In this document: positions 7,587 to 15,628 of the stretch, in pieces
Layout of the letters: each line of letters opens with the position of its first letter
How positions within the stretch are numbered: the first letter of the stretch is position 1
NCBI GenBank assembly: GCA_964371055.1
Contig: CAYJLF010000015.1
Location: forward strand, 62,001-126,000
DNA: 64,000 nucleotides
From: CAYJLF01 sp964371055
GTDB taxonomy: Bacteria > Eisenbacteria > RBG-16-71-46 > CAIMUX01
Reading direction: 5' to 3'
Translations under genes and position numbers: made by a program
The notes under the pieces: generated by a model
The model's database searches: none
Seen by the model: the letters and a program-made list of their open reading frames with translations, nothing else
What the model was told of the DNA's origin: nothing

Positions 7587-9338
7587 TCACGCCGCCTTCT
7601 CGACCGCCACCCCGACGACGTCGAAGAAGCCCCGGCCGAAGCCGTTGACGACGTAGAGCTCCTCCTCGGACCGGGTCACGGCGACGTAGGCCACGCGTCG
7701 CTCCGCCTGCATTCCCGCCGGCCGGGTCGTGGTCAGTAGCACCGGCCTCGGGCACTGGTTCTCCACGATCACCACCTTCGCCTCCCGACCCTTCGCCGCG
7801 TGCATCGTGGTGAGCACGATCACCGGCTCGTCCAGGAGGCCGGCGTAGCCGTAGCGCTCCGCAATCCGCAGCAGGGCGGCCGATCTCGAGTCGACCGACC
7901 TCCGGACCGCGACGTAGGCCTCGACGAGCCCGCGGGCGTCCAGAACCGACCCGAGGCGCAGTCCCAGGGCCGACAGATCCGCGACGCCCCACATCCCCAT
8001 CCCGCCGATCCGCTCGGCGTCCTGGAGCCGCTGCAGCGCGTCCTTCTTGTGGAGGTCCCGCCCGGAGATCGGATCCGTCCCGAACCAGGTCGACTTCTGC
8101 TCCTTCGTCTTGGCCGGCAGCTCGTCGACCAGGATCCGGGCCGCTGCGGCGGCGATCGGTTCCCCGCGCCGGATCATGTCCAGGGAGGCGATCAGGATCC
8201 GGGTCCGCTCCGACTGCATCGGAGCCGCTCCCCCGCGCTCTCGACGGAACGGCACACCGCGGTCGCTCAGGATGTCGGCGATCCACCCCAGGCCAACCGC
8301 GGCCCGGGAGAGGACCAGGCACCGGCGACCTTCTTCGTGCGCCGCGACCGCGATCTGGATGGCCCGGTGCTCGAGCACGGTCTCGACATGCCCCGGCTTC
8401 TCGCTGGGGCGGTATGGCGCATCGATCCGGTCTCGGTTCCGCAGGATGATCGACCTCGCGATCCGGTGCTGCCGGACCGGGACCCGCCAGCTCTGGGACA
8501 GAAGCCGAGCCTCCGTGCCAGCCCGAATCATCTCGGTCAACCGGCCTGATTCAGCGGCCGAGAACTCGTAGATCGATTGATCCGGGTCCCCGATCCAGAC
8601 CACCTGGTCCGCGTGATCGGCCCAGTGGGCGACCACCGCGTGCTGGAGCGCCGACAGGTCCTGGGCTTCATCGATGAGCAGGAGTCGGCGCCGCGGCGGA
8701 GTCTCTTCCCTGCAGCGGATCAGCCAGTCGGTGAAGTCCATGCGCCCGAGTATCTGCTTGGTCGCCTCGTACGCCTCCGTGGCCGCGACGAGCTGATCGA
8801 GGGAGAACCGGCACTCGAACTCGGCCGAGCCCCGGAACACCCTCCGGAGGCGCTCCCGGGGATCTGGAGCCGCGTCCGGGAATCGGTGCCGCGCCTGGTC
8901 CCAGAGCCGAACCGCCTCTTCGGTCAGGTCCTCGCACGGCTTCGACAGCCGTTCCATCCACGACTCGTCGGCGTCCCGGGACCGTTCGGTCTCGTGGAGC
9001 CGGACGTCAAGGCCGGCCTGGACCAGGAGGTGCCGGCACTCGGAGTGGATCGTGGAGCAGACCCGTCGGGCCGAGTGGGTGTCGATCCCGGTCTGACCGC
9101 AGAGCCGGTCACGGAGCTCCTGAGCGGCGGCCCTCGAGAAGCTGCAGGCAAGGATCTGCTCGGGCTGGACTCCGGATCGGAGGGCTGGCAGGAGCCAGTG
9201 GTCGAGCAGGGATCGGGTCTTGCCGGTTCCCGGCGGGCCGACCAGCACCAGGCGTGGCGGGCCGGTCGGGAAACAGTCCGTCCTCGGGTCCAGGGCCCGA
9301 ATCTCCTCGGTCGTCAGGGTGGTCGGGGGTGGGGTCAT
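7587..9338 (-). CDS. UvrD/Rep-type superfamily 1 DNA helicase
   Basis: 583 aa. All main SF1 motifs are visible: Walker A GPPGTGKT near residue 36, motif Ia CSFSRAAAQEL, Walker B LLLIDEAQDLS near 222, motif III WIGDPDQSIYEF, motif IV LSQSWR, motif V LTTMHAAKGREAKVVIV and motif VI VAYVAVTRSEEEL. It is shorter than UvrD (about 720 aa), with reduced 1B/2B domains. Likely role: 3'-5' unwinding in phage replication or recombination. GGAGG lies six bases before the ATG at 9338. The first 230 bases overlap, in another frame, the end of the upstream primase gene, an unusually long overlap. Confidence 0.9.
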   Translation of the reverse strand: MTPPPTTLTTEEIRALDPRTDCFPTGPPRLVLVGPPGTGKTRSLLDHWLLPALRSGVQPEQILACSFSRAAAQELRDRLCGQTGIDTHSARRVCSTIHSECRHLLVQAGLDVRLHETERSRDADESWMERLSKPCEDLTEEAVRLWDQARHRFPDAAPDPRERLRRVFRGSAEFECRFSLDQLVAATEAYEATKQILGRMDFTDWLIRCREETPPRRRLLLIDEAQDLSALQHAVVAHWADHADQVVWIGDPDQSIYEFSAAESGRLTEMIRAGTEARLLSQSWRVPVRQHRIARSIILRNRDRIDAPYRPSEKPGHVETVLEHRAIQIAVAAHEEGRRCLVLSRAAVGLGWIADILSDRGVPFRRERGGAAPMQSERTRILIASLDMIRRGEPIAAAAARILVDELPAKTKEQKSTWFGTDPISGRDLHKKDALQRLQDAERIGGMGMWGVADLSALGLRLGSVLDARGLVEAYVAVRRSVDSRSAALLRIAERYGYAGLLDEPVIVLTTMHAAKGREAKVVIVENQCPRPVLLTTTRPAGMQAERRVAYVAVTRSEEELYVVNGFGRGFFDVVGVAVEKAA

Positions 9339-11103
9339 CGTCATCCTCCAGGGCAGCGGCCGGGAACGCCCAGACGCGCGGGCGACTGCCGTCGGAGAGC
9401 CTGATCCGACGATCGGACTTGAAGAGCGGAGCCGCTTCCGCCGTGAGGTTGATGTCGCGCCGCGTGGGCTTGTCGTCGGCGAGCTGCTTCCGGACCAGGT
9501 GGATCAACCACTCGCCATCGATGCAGACCTCGCGCCCGCGGCGGATGGCCTGACCGGTCTTGAGTTGGCTCGCCGTGATCTCCTCGTCATCGGAGAGGCT
9601 GTCGACCAGGATCCGCTGGATCACACGGAGGATCGCTCCGCGAACGCTGTCTTCGAGCGTCCCATCACGGTGTTCCAGCCGATCCCGTGCCTCCTCCACG
9701 ATGTCGCGCCAGGAGCGCCGAATCGCTCGTCCATCGGGGAGCACAACGAACTCCCGTGCGCCGATGGCAGCCTTCGAGATCCGGTCATAACTGAGGAGAT
9801 CATCCTGCGTGAGCTCACGCAGCGTGCATTGGATCCCCTTGTACTCGAGCTTCATCTCGAAGATCGGAGCGTCGGGCCGGTCCCAGCGGATGAGATGGAC
9901 GATGCGGATCGGCCGGTTGATCACGTGCTCCTCGGTCCGGCGATCCTCTTCCCCGGCCCGGCGCATCGTGATGCGCAACGCCTCACGCTGTACCCGGTCG
10001 ACGTCTCTGGGAGACTCCAGCTTGGTCTCTGGTTGGGCCGCTTGGATGGCAAGCCCCTCATCGAACGCGGTGATCGCCTCGTCCGGGGCATCCGTGCTCA
10101 GAAGCGCATGACGCGCCGCGTCAGCTCCTCCGTACCGCGCCGCCATCTGCCCAACCCAGCGGCCGACTTCCCGTGTACGGGGCAGGTTCCGCACCGCTCT
10201 GTAGACCGGATCCGAGTTGCGCGGATGCTGGATTCCGGCGTCGACCCCCGACCGAATCGTGGCGCGGACGGAGTTCGGGCCGTCGTTCGGGTCGTCGACC
10301 AGGCCGCAGCACGCCGCCGCGTTCCAGAGCTCCCCTTCGACGACGCTCCGGTTCAGGACGCCGGCGCCGATCAATGTGCCGAGGCTGAAGGCCGCGCGGT
10401 TCAGGGTCTGGTTGCGGACCCTGGAATCCGGCGCCAACGCGGCCACCGCGTCGCACTCGTACCGAAGCGCGGCCTCCGCGTATCGGTTTGGATCGCTCGG
10501 TGCGGATCGGAAAGGTGTGCGCCCCTGCACGGCCTGTGGAGCCTGCTCCGCGGCGGCGGCTGCGTCACAGACCCAGGTCGGCAGGGGCGCCAAGTCGTTC
10601 AGCGGGTACTCGATCTCGTACAGGACTCCGGACTCGTGCATCGATCCCGGCCCGACGACGTAGCCTCCGTCGCCTCGGATGTCGAGCCCCCTGATGCCGT
10701 GGAGGCCGGCACGATTCCCGACCGTTCCTCCGGGGTGGCGAAAGTAGTAGTGCCAGCCTCGAGCGGTCTTGACCGCTCCCGTCGTCGGCAGTTCCAGGTT
10801 CCGGGTCGCGAGCTCATCGAAGACGCTTTCGTCGTCGATGTCGATGACGACCAGGTTCGAGATCTTCCCCGTGACGACGCCGACGTTGCACTGCTGCCCG
10901 TCCCACTGCTCGAGTTCCTGCGGCGACGGTTTCCGGTTCTGGTACTCGCGCCAGGCGAAGCCGCTCGGCGGCCGCTTCCCCTTCTTCCCCACGGGTTCGT
11001 CGGCATCGGTCTCCGGGTGTCGGATCGGGATGACGCTGAAGCCGAGGGTCAGGCAGAGATCCTGAAACCCTCCCGCGCCCAGCTCCCTCACCTGGCCGTC
11101 CAT
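9109..11103 (-). CDS. Bifunctional DNA primase/polymerase (prim-pol) domain protein
   Basis: 664 aa. The N-terminal half matches phage prim-pol proteins: FSVIPIRHP, a Lys-rich link, SGFAWREYQNR, VGVVTGKISNLVVIDIDD (the acidic catalytic motif), TARGWHYYFRHPGG (the histidine motif) and IDIRGDGGYVVGPGS. The C-terminal half has no recognised helicase motifs and may be a DNA-binding or regulatory region. Role: primer synthesis for phage replication. ATG at 11103 follows GGCGGAGGTCGG. The last 75 or so residues are Pro/Arg/Asp-rich and lie over the start of the helicase gene in a different frame. They read like run-through rather than folded protein. Confidence 0.85.
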   Translation of the reverse strand: MDGQVRELGAGGFQDLCLTLGFSVIPIRHPETDADEPVGKKGKRPPSGFAWREYQNRKPSPQELEQWDGQQCNVGVVTGKISNLVVIDIDDESVFDELATRNLELPTTGAVKTARGWHYYFRHPGGTVGNRAGLHGIRGLDIRGDGGYVVGPGSMHESGVLYEIEYPLNDLAPLPTWVCDAAAAAEQAPQAVQGRTPFRSAPSDPNRYAEAALRYECDAVAALAPDSRVRNQTLNRAAFSLGTLIGAGVLNRSVVEGELWNAAACCGLVDDPNDGPNSVRATIRSGVDAGIQHPRNSDPVYRAVRNLPRTREVGRWVGQMAARYGGADAARHALLSTDAPDEAITAFDEGLAIQAAQPETKLESPRDVDRVQREALRITMRRAGEEDRRTEEHVINRPIRIVHLIRWDRPDAPIFEMKLEYKGIQCTLRELTQDDLLSYDRISKAAIGAREFVVLPDGRAIRRSWRDIVEEARDRLEHRDGTLEDSVRGAILRVIQRILVDSLSDDEEITASQLKTGQAIRRGREVCIDGEWLIHLVRKQLADDKPTRRDINLTAEAAPLFKSDRRIRLSDGSRPRVWAFPAAALEDDDDPTPDHPDDRGDSGPGPEDGLFPDRPATPGAGRPAGNRQDPIPARPLAPASPPIRSPARADPCLQLLEGRRSGAP

Positions 11104-11184
11104 CCGACCTCCGCCGCCCGTTTCCGAAGTGCCGTGGTAATTCCCACGGTCACGCACCGCCCCGAACTCCGTCCCGTGGAAAAG

Positions 11185-11460
11185 TCATCGATCTGCAAAG
11201 AGACGGAGTCGCGGCGCCGCTCCGTTTGGTGGATCCTCCGACATGTTCCACGTGATCGTCGGGCCGGCCGCCTGTTGTGCCGTCGTGCATCGGCACTCTT
11301 CCTGCCGGAAGGAGTCGATTTCCTCCATCGTGATCGCGTAGCCCTCGGCCAGGAACGCGAGGGCGTCCAGGGCCCAACCCAGTGAGTCGACCCCGTCGAA
11401 GACCGCGGCGCCGACAACGGCGTGGCACTTCCGGCACCGGGCCACGTGCGCCAGGCTCAC
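11185..11460 (-). CDS. Small Cys-rich, probably zinc-binding phage protein
   Basis: 91 aa. An N-terminal CRKCH motif (residues 9-13) and a later CRCTT could hold one metal ion. Between them is a helical stretch (WALDALAFLAEGYAITMEEIDSF). The ATG overlaps the stop of the DUF5131 gene (ATGA), a strong sign of coupled translation. No family recognised. Confidence 0.65.
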   Translation of the reverse strand: MSLAHVARCRKCHAVVGAAVFDGVDSLGWALDALAFLAEGYAITMEEIDSFRQEECRCTTAQQAAGPTITWNMSEDPPNGAAPRLRLFADR

Positions 11461-12392
11461 CAGCTGGTCTCCTTCGGAAACTGGTTCCAGTCCTGGCCAT
11501 CAAGAACCCGATCGTGTCCGGGGCGCGCGCCCATCTGCTTGAGGAAGAACGGCACGTCGGCGCTGACGCACTGATCGCGGAGATCTCGAGCCCAGGCCGG
11601 GTTGAACGGCCGCGCGCCGGGTCCGGTCTCGGATCCGCAGATCACCCAGTCGATCGACGCCTCGCCGTTCGCCCTCCGGGTGCGGAAGCCGCAATCGCAC
11701 TCGATGTCGCGCGGGCAGTCATCGCACGGAGTTGCGCGCCCCCAGAGCCAGACCGACAGATCCACCGGCTCCAGCTGGGGTTCAACGCTGACGAACCGCG
11801 TCTCCCCGGGACAGGACAGGAGCAGGGGGATCCGCCTGTCGGCCGCCTCCTGATCCTCCACGGACACACCGGCCCAGAGCCACGGCGGCAGGGATCGGGC
11901 GGCGATGTACACCCCCATGGTCGCCTGCGGGTACCTGGGGCGGAACTCCTGCTCTGCGATGCCGCGCAGGCGCTGGTGTAGGCCCGGATCCTTGCAGTAC
12001 TCCAGCATCCGCTCCGGCCGCTTTGTCAGAAGCTGGAACCGGTGTTGCGGTGCCAGAAGCATCACGGTGAAGACCCGGTCGATGAACGCGTCCGGGACTT
12101 CCGGGTGGAACAGATCTCCCATGGAGCAGACGAAGATCCGACGGGGCTGCCCGCCGGCCGCACGCCAGCGGAGCGGGAGATCGATGCGGTCCTCGTGGAG
12201 CAGCACCTTGCCGGTCCACCGGGAGCCAGAGCCGGAGCGCGCGGTAAGTCCTTGCCACCGTTCCCCAGTCCCGGAGAAGCGGTGAGCCATGCGTTCGGCG
12301 TAGCAATGCAGGCAGCCTGGGCTGACGCGGGAGCAGCCGACGACCGGGTTCCAGGTCGACGTCGTCCAGGCGATCGCGCTATCGACGCTCAT
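11457..12392 (-). CDS. Phage Gp37/Gp68-family (DUF5131) protein
   Basis: 311 aa. It opens with the family pattern IAWTTSTWNPVVGCSRVSPGCLHCYAERMA, whose CX6CX2C cysteines are proposed to bind a metal or Fe-S cluster in a radical-SAM-like fold. Further family blocks follow: IFVCSMGDLFHPEVP, FQLLTKRPERM, LWAGVSVEDQ, RFVSVEPQLEP, a second Cys-rich insert (CDDCPRDIECDCG), WVICGSETGPGARPF and VPFFLKQMG. The biochemical role is not known; it is common in phages and near modification genes. ATG at 12392 has a good GGAGAAGGA. The in-frame upstream codons lack one. Confidence 0.85.
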   Translation of the reverse strand: MSVDSAIAWTTSTWNPVVGCSRVSPGCLHCYAERMAHRFSGTGERWQGLTARSGSGSRWTGKVLLHEDRIDLPLRWRAAGGQPRRIFVCSMGDLFHPEVPDAFIDRVFTVMLLAPQHRFQLLTKRPERMLEYCKDPGLHQRLRGIAEQEFRPRYPQATMGVYIAARSLPPWLWAGVSVEDQEAADRRIPLLLSCPGETRFVSVEPQLEPVDLSVWLWGRATPCDDCPRDIECDCGFRTRRANGEASIDWVICGSETGPGARPFNPAWARDLRDQCVSADVPFFLKQMGARPGHDRVLDGQDWNQFPKETSW

Positions 12393-12561
12393 GTCGTTCC
12401 TTCTCCAGGCGCGGGCGCCGCTCCAGCTCAATGCGCTGGCAGGTGGGACAGCGGCTCACGCGGGTCCCACCCTGCCTCGGAACCGAGTGAAAGACCGCGA
12501 CGGCGCCGCATGCGCAGCTGACCATCTCGTATTCCGGTCGGATTGGGGTCTGAGTCGGCAC
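12379..12561 (-). CDS. Small zinc-ribbon phage protein
   Basis: 60 aa. CACG and CPTC pairs about 26 residues apart form a likely four-Cys zinc ribbon, followed by a charged tail (RRPRLEKERHERR). GTG at 12561 has GGGAGGA six bases upstream. The stop overlaps the DUF5131 start by 14 bases. It is the last gene before the structured tRNA-like stretch when reading leftward. Confidence 0.6.
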   Translation of the reverse strand: MPTQTPIRPEYEMVSCACGAVAVFHSVPRQGGTRVSRCPTCQRIELERRPRLEKERHERR

Positions 12562-12670
12562 GTCGATCCTCCCTGAATCGATCGAAGAGCCCCCGCCGGA
12601 GATTCCGCTCCGACTCTGACGGGCGGGCCACCCGCGCCATTTGTCTCCCGGAGATAGGTGGTTTCCCACC

Positions 12671-12888
12671 ACATTCAGCCGGAGTCGAACCGGCCTCCCT
12701 TCGCACCAGCCCTCGGCGAGCGAGCAGGAATTGAACCTGCCCTACCTCGGCGGATTGCTCCGCCCTCAGTCCTTTGGTTCAAGTCGAGCAGGTGGCCGGA
12801 TCGACCGGCCGTAGAATCACCGAGGTCGGAGGGAGACCAGTACCTCCGAAGGCCCGGCGCGCACCGCGCGTGCGCATCGCACCTGCTC
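12671..12888 (-). ncRNA. Structured, tRNA-like stretch with three T-arm-type hairpins
   Basis: About 330 bases without a gene (12562-12891). On the minus strand three T-arm-like hairpins occur: 12794-12810 (GGCCG, seven-base loop, CGGCC), 12724-12740 (GCAGG, loop TTCAATT, CCTGC) and 12678-12694 (GCCGG, loop TTCGACT, CCGGC). The first is joined directly to an 8-bp helix formed by GAGCAGGT (12881-12888) and ACCTGCTC (12786-12793). It encloses a 6-bp hairpin at 12859-12875, giving a 103-nt closed unit. I could not fold a standard anticodon arm in any of them. These may be divergent or decayed phage tRNAs, or another structured RNA. Confidence 0.4.
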
Positions 12889-12891
12889 CGT

Positions 12892-13089
12892 TCATCGGTC
12901 TGCCGGCAATCCCTGGCCGAACAGAGAGACCCGCACTGCCTGGAAGGCATCGACGTAGGCGGAGGCCTTGCTGTCGCCGGCGTCGCGGCGACCGCGCCAC
13001 AACCGGATCGCTAGGTCGAGGTACTCCAGGATCTCGGCCGGGGTCTTCAGCAGCTCGGCCGGTCCGATCTGCGTCCCATCTCGACTCAT
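12892..13089 (-). CDS. Small helical phage protein
   Basis: 65 aa: MSRDGTQIGPAELL, then an amphipathic helix (EILEYLDLAIRLWR) and a further helix (ASAYVDAFQAVRVSLFG). The start overlaps the upstream stop as ATGA (13086-13089), so it is coupled to its neighbour. No family recognised. It is the last gene before the tRNA-like stretch. Confidence 0.6.
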   Translation of the reverse strand: MSRDGTQIGPAELLKTPAEILEYLDLAIRLWRGRRDAGDSKASAYVDAFQAVRVSLFGQGLPADR

Positions 13090-13565
13090 GACCGTCTTCC
13101 TTCCGTCAGCAGCGGCAACTTCCCCGGCATCTTCCCCGAGCCGTACGCGGCATCGAGCTGGGGGGCGATCCAGCCCCCGACCGTCTTGCCGTCCGGCAAC
13201 ACGATGTGCGCGAGGAACTCGGTCTCGAACGTCGAGATGCCCGACTCCACCGCCTCGAGCTTCGCCTTGACCACCAGGGCCAGGGCGCGCCACCGGGAGC
13301 GGCACTCCTGCTCCCACGCCCGCTCCGCCGCATCGTTGCGCTTGCGGGTACGACCCGTCGGGGTGCGGTGGAACTTCGGGTCGTGAATGCTCGGCAGCTG
13401 CAGGTTCATCTGCACCATGCGGCCGTCGAGCACGAACCCGAGGATCGCCTTGCCGCCGGCGTCCCAACCGGACATGAACTGGGACGCACCGTAGCGCGTG
13501 AGCGTCCGCTCGATCTCGGCCTTCGACCGCTCCACCGGGACCGAGGTCGACTCGGCATACCTCAT
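13086..13565 (-). CDS. Phage early protein of unknown function
   Basis: 159 aa, mixed alpha/beta. Visible elements are a helix with KAEIERTLTRYGAS, a WDAGGKAILGFVLDGRMVQM strand region, a basic PTGRTRKRNDAAERAWEQECR helix and IVLPDGKTVGGWIAPQL. This type of protein is common in early operons of phages of high-GC hosts and has no assigned role that I know. Both ends overlap neighbours by four bases. Confidence 0.7.
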   Translation of the reverse strand: MRYAESTSVPVERSKAEIERTLTRYGASQFMSGWDAGGKAILGFVLDGRMVQMNLQLPSIHDPKFHRTPTGRTRKRNDAAERAWEQECRSRWRALALVVKAKLEAVESGISTFETEFLAHIVLPDGKTVGGWIAPQLDAAYGSGKMPGKLPLLTEGRRS

Positions 13566-13834
13566 GCGATTCTCCCCCGCCGAACCCTCCGGACCCGCAC
13601 GACCACCGGGTTCCGGGGTACGACCATCAGGACTTCGCCGTCGCAGGTCATGACCGAGGCGGTATCCCGCCCGGTGGTCAGCGCGAGCTCACGAGCCTTC
13701 TCCCGCAGCTCCGCGCTCATGGTCCACCGCCGGCCCAGGTCCGCTCCCCTGGCGCTGGGGAGCGCCGCTCTCCTCCACCGTTTCGTCTCCGGCCGGCTGA
13801 GCCGGATCGTTCCAGCGCTCTTGCTGATTCGCAT
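13562..13834 (-). CDS. Small basic phage protein
   Basis: 90 aa and rich in Arg. The conserved-looking part is the C-terminal half: SAELREKARELALTTGRDTAS, then DGEVLMVVPRNPVVVRVRRVRRG. ATG at 13834 has GGAGG six bases upstream. It ends with an ATGA overlap to the next gene. No family recognised; a nucleic-acid-binding role is possible from charge alone. Confidence 0.55.
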   Translation of the reverse strand: MRISKSAGTIRLSRPETKRWRRAALPSARGADLGRRWTMSAELREKARELALTTGRDTASVMTCDGEVLMVVPRNPVVVRVRRVRRGRIA

Positions 13835-13964
13835 TGGATCCTCCGAGCCACTCACGGCCGGGGCAGTACGAATCCGAGCTCCAGCCCGTGATGTACCAAC
13901 CCCGGCGTGGTGGCTTGCGCTTCTGCGCTCTCTGGCCTACGCCCGCGCCCGCATGGCTAGCCAA
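13689..13964 (-). CDS. Possible small phage protein in alternate frame (weak)
   Basis: The frame would give 91 aa from a TTG start. Its middle (PPRRGWYITGWSSDSYCPGREW) looks like real protein, and it would fill the 121-base space between the neighbouring genes. Against it: no Shine-Dalgarno, a rare start codon, and a 146-base overlap with the better-supported gene at 13562-13834. Treat as a candidate only. Confidence 0.25.
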   Translation of the reverse strand: MASHAGAGVGQRAQKRKPPRRGWYITGWSSDSYCPGREWLGGSNANQQERWNDPAQPAGDETVEESGAPQRQGSGPGPAVDHERGAAGEGS

Positions 13965-14676
13965 GCACCGCGGTCGCGCGGCTGACGGAGCCCGAGAGAT
14001 ACTCCAGGACGTTCTTCCGGGCCGCGTCCTTCCACTTGCCGCCGTCCGCCTCGAACAGGGCGAGCGCGATGGCGTCTCCGGCCTTCCGCACGCGGAGGAT
14101 GAACGCCGACTCCGGCTGCTCCACCTCGCGGAAGGTGCGCCACGGGGTCAGCGTCACGGGGTTCGGCAGCACGGTCCGCTGCGAGAGGTGCACTCCCGCC
14201 CGGCGGGTCACCTCCTGGCTCACGCCGTTGTCTGCACTCACCCGAACCTCTTCCGCGGTGAGGTTGCTGACGATCCCCAGAAGGGCGCGGTGCTCATCCG
14301 TCGGCACGAAGCCCACCTGGAGGGCGATGACGAACTCCTCCTGCGGGTACCAGTTGCCGAACCGGAAGGTCGGGTCCGGCGCGGCCGCCTGGGCGTAGTA
14401 GCTACGGGCGCACCACGGCTCGAGCAGGTTGCCCACCACCCGCACCAGGTTGTGGTCCATGAGGTGGACGATCAGGCCGATGTCCTCCGGGATGCGGTCG
14501 GGGTTGCCGTTGACGTACTCCGCCAGGCCCGAGAGGCTGGTGAACGCCAGCGGATCCTTGACCGTCGGCTTCTCGAGGGGACGGACGGCACCCGTGGCGT
14601 AGGTGCGCCCTTCGATCTCGATCGTCGTGATCTGGCCGAGCTCAACGATCTTCTGGATCGCCTCAGGAGTCAGCAT
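13957..14676 (-). CDS. Phage early protein of unknown function (239 aa)
   Basis: It begins MLTPEAIQKIVELGQITTIEIEGRTYATG and has well-formed helical and strand segments throughout, with a C-terminal FILRVRKAGDAIALALFEADGGKW block. ATG at 14676 follows GGAGGTGCCC. It shares about 14 bases with the upstream gene. No enzyme motif or transmembrane segment is visible. The position between recombination and replication genes suggests an early role, but no function can be assigned. Confidence 0.75.
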   Translation of the reverse strand: MLTPEAIQKIVELGQITTIEIEGRTYATGAVRPLEKPTVKDPLAFTSLSGLAEYVNGNPDRIPEDIGLIVHLMDHNLVRVVGNLLEPWCARSYYAQAAAPDPTFRFGNWYPQEEFVIALQVGFVPTDEHRALLGIVSNLTAEEVRVSADNGVSQEVTRRAGVHLSQRTVLPNPVTLTPWRTFREVEQPESAFILRVRKAGDAIALALFEADGGKWKDAARKNVLEYLSGSVSRATAVLG

Positions 14677-15025
14677 GGGCACCTCCGTGGATCACGGCCG
14701 GACGCGACTTCGCGAAGTCCAGCTCTTCCTGGTTGGGGTCGGCCGCCAGGGCAACCAACCGGTTCCGCTCTCTCGACAGGTGAACCAGCGTCTCCGCCGG
14801 CTCGACACCCGCCAGCTTCGACTTCACGGCCACGATCACGCTGGCCGCTTCCCGGCTCTTCGCGGGCTTGAAGATCACGTCGATCGTCACCTTCCGCGTA
14901 GCCTCGGGGTCGGTGTTTGAGTCGTCGATGTTCTCCAGCACTTTCGCCAGCTCATGGGCGAACAACTCCCCGACCAGACCGTTGCCGAGGGTCTCCAGGG
15001 TCACCTCGTGCAGATTCGGATGCAC
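14663..15025 (-). CDS. Phage early protein of unknown function (120 aa)
   Basis: GTG start with a strong AAAGGAGGT. The sequence has an N-terminal helical part (LGNGLVGELFAHELAKVLENI), a beta part (TRKVTIDVIFKP, SVIVAVKSKLAGVEPAETLVHL) and ends near LALAADPNQEELDF-like text. The strand pattern suggests a small alpha/beta fold. It overlaps the next gene slightly. No family recognised. Confidence 0.7.
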   Translation of the reverse strand: MHPNLHEVTLETLGNGLVGELFAHELAKVLENIDDSNTDPEATRKVTIDVIFKPAKSREAASVIVAVKSKLAGVEPAETLVHLSRERNRLVALAADPNQEELDFAKSRPAVIHGGAHADS

Positions 15026-15085
15026 ACCTACCTCCTTTCGGTCTCCTGCCAGCGTGCCCACCCCGGCGTGGTGGCAGCTTCCCGT

Positions 15086-15544
15086 CTACTCGTCGTCCGC
15101 GACGGTCAGGTCGTCCGGGTCGCCGTCCTCGTCCACGTCCTCTTCCTCATCCTCGTCATCCTCATCCCAGGGGAGATCCCGCTGGCGCCGCTCCCACTCC
15201 TGCATCTCGCGCTCCTTCAGGAGCTCCCCGGTCTCGGCGTTCTCATACCGGATGCGATTGGCCGCGAAGTCCTTGATCTCCCAGCACTCGAGGTGATTGG
15301 CGCGGCCGTCCATGATCTCGCGGGTGATCGTGTCCATCTCGGACTGCAGCTTCCGGGCGGCCTGCTTCTTCTCGCCGAGCTCGTGCTGGGCCTTGGCCAG
15401 GTCGATCGCAGCCTGGCTCAGCTTCACCATCGCTTCGGCCCGCTCTGCTTCTCTCAGCTGGATCTTGAAGGTCGACCACCGCTTCCTGCGCTGGATCTCG
15501 GGGGTGGTCTTCTCGGCCGCTTCGGCCGTGCTCTTCCTGGTCAT
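15086..15544 (-). CDS. Coiled-coil phage protein with acidic tail
   Basis: 152 aa. Residues 15-80 form a long charged heptad-like helix rich in Ala, Glu, Lys and Gln. The C-terminus is a nearly pure Asp/Glu tail (DEDDEDEEEDVDEDGD). Acidic tails of this kind bind basic proteins or mimic DNA; here that is a guess. ATG follows GGAGGAAGGGAA. About 60 bases separate it from the gene downstream. Confidence 0.65.
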   Translation of the reverse strand: MTRKSTAEAAEKTTPEIQRRKRWSTFKIQLREAERAEAMVKLSQAAIDLAKAQHELGEKKQAARKLQSEMDTITREIMDGRANHLECWEIKDFAANRIRYENAETGELLKEREMQEWERRQRDLPWDEDDEDEEEDVDEDGDPDDLTVADDE

Positions 15545-15628
15545 CGGATTCCCTTCCTCCTGGCGCTCTGATTCTTCCCGGGGGCGGCAGCCTCGACCCG
15601 CGCACCCCCGGGGTGCCGGCGGGTCCGG

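Noticed and set aside
12786..12888. A selenocysteine tRNA (long unit, 8-bp acceptor-like helix, 6-bp D-like hairpin)
   Set aside because: No anticodon arm with TCA in the loop can be formed, the T-loop starts with G, and no other Sec genes are visible.
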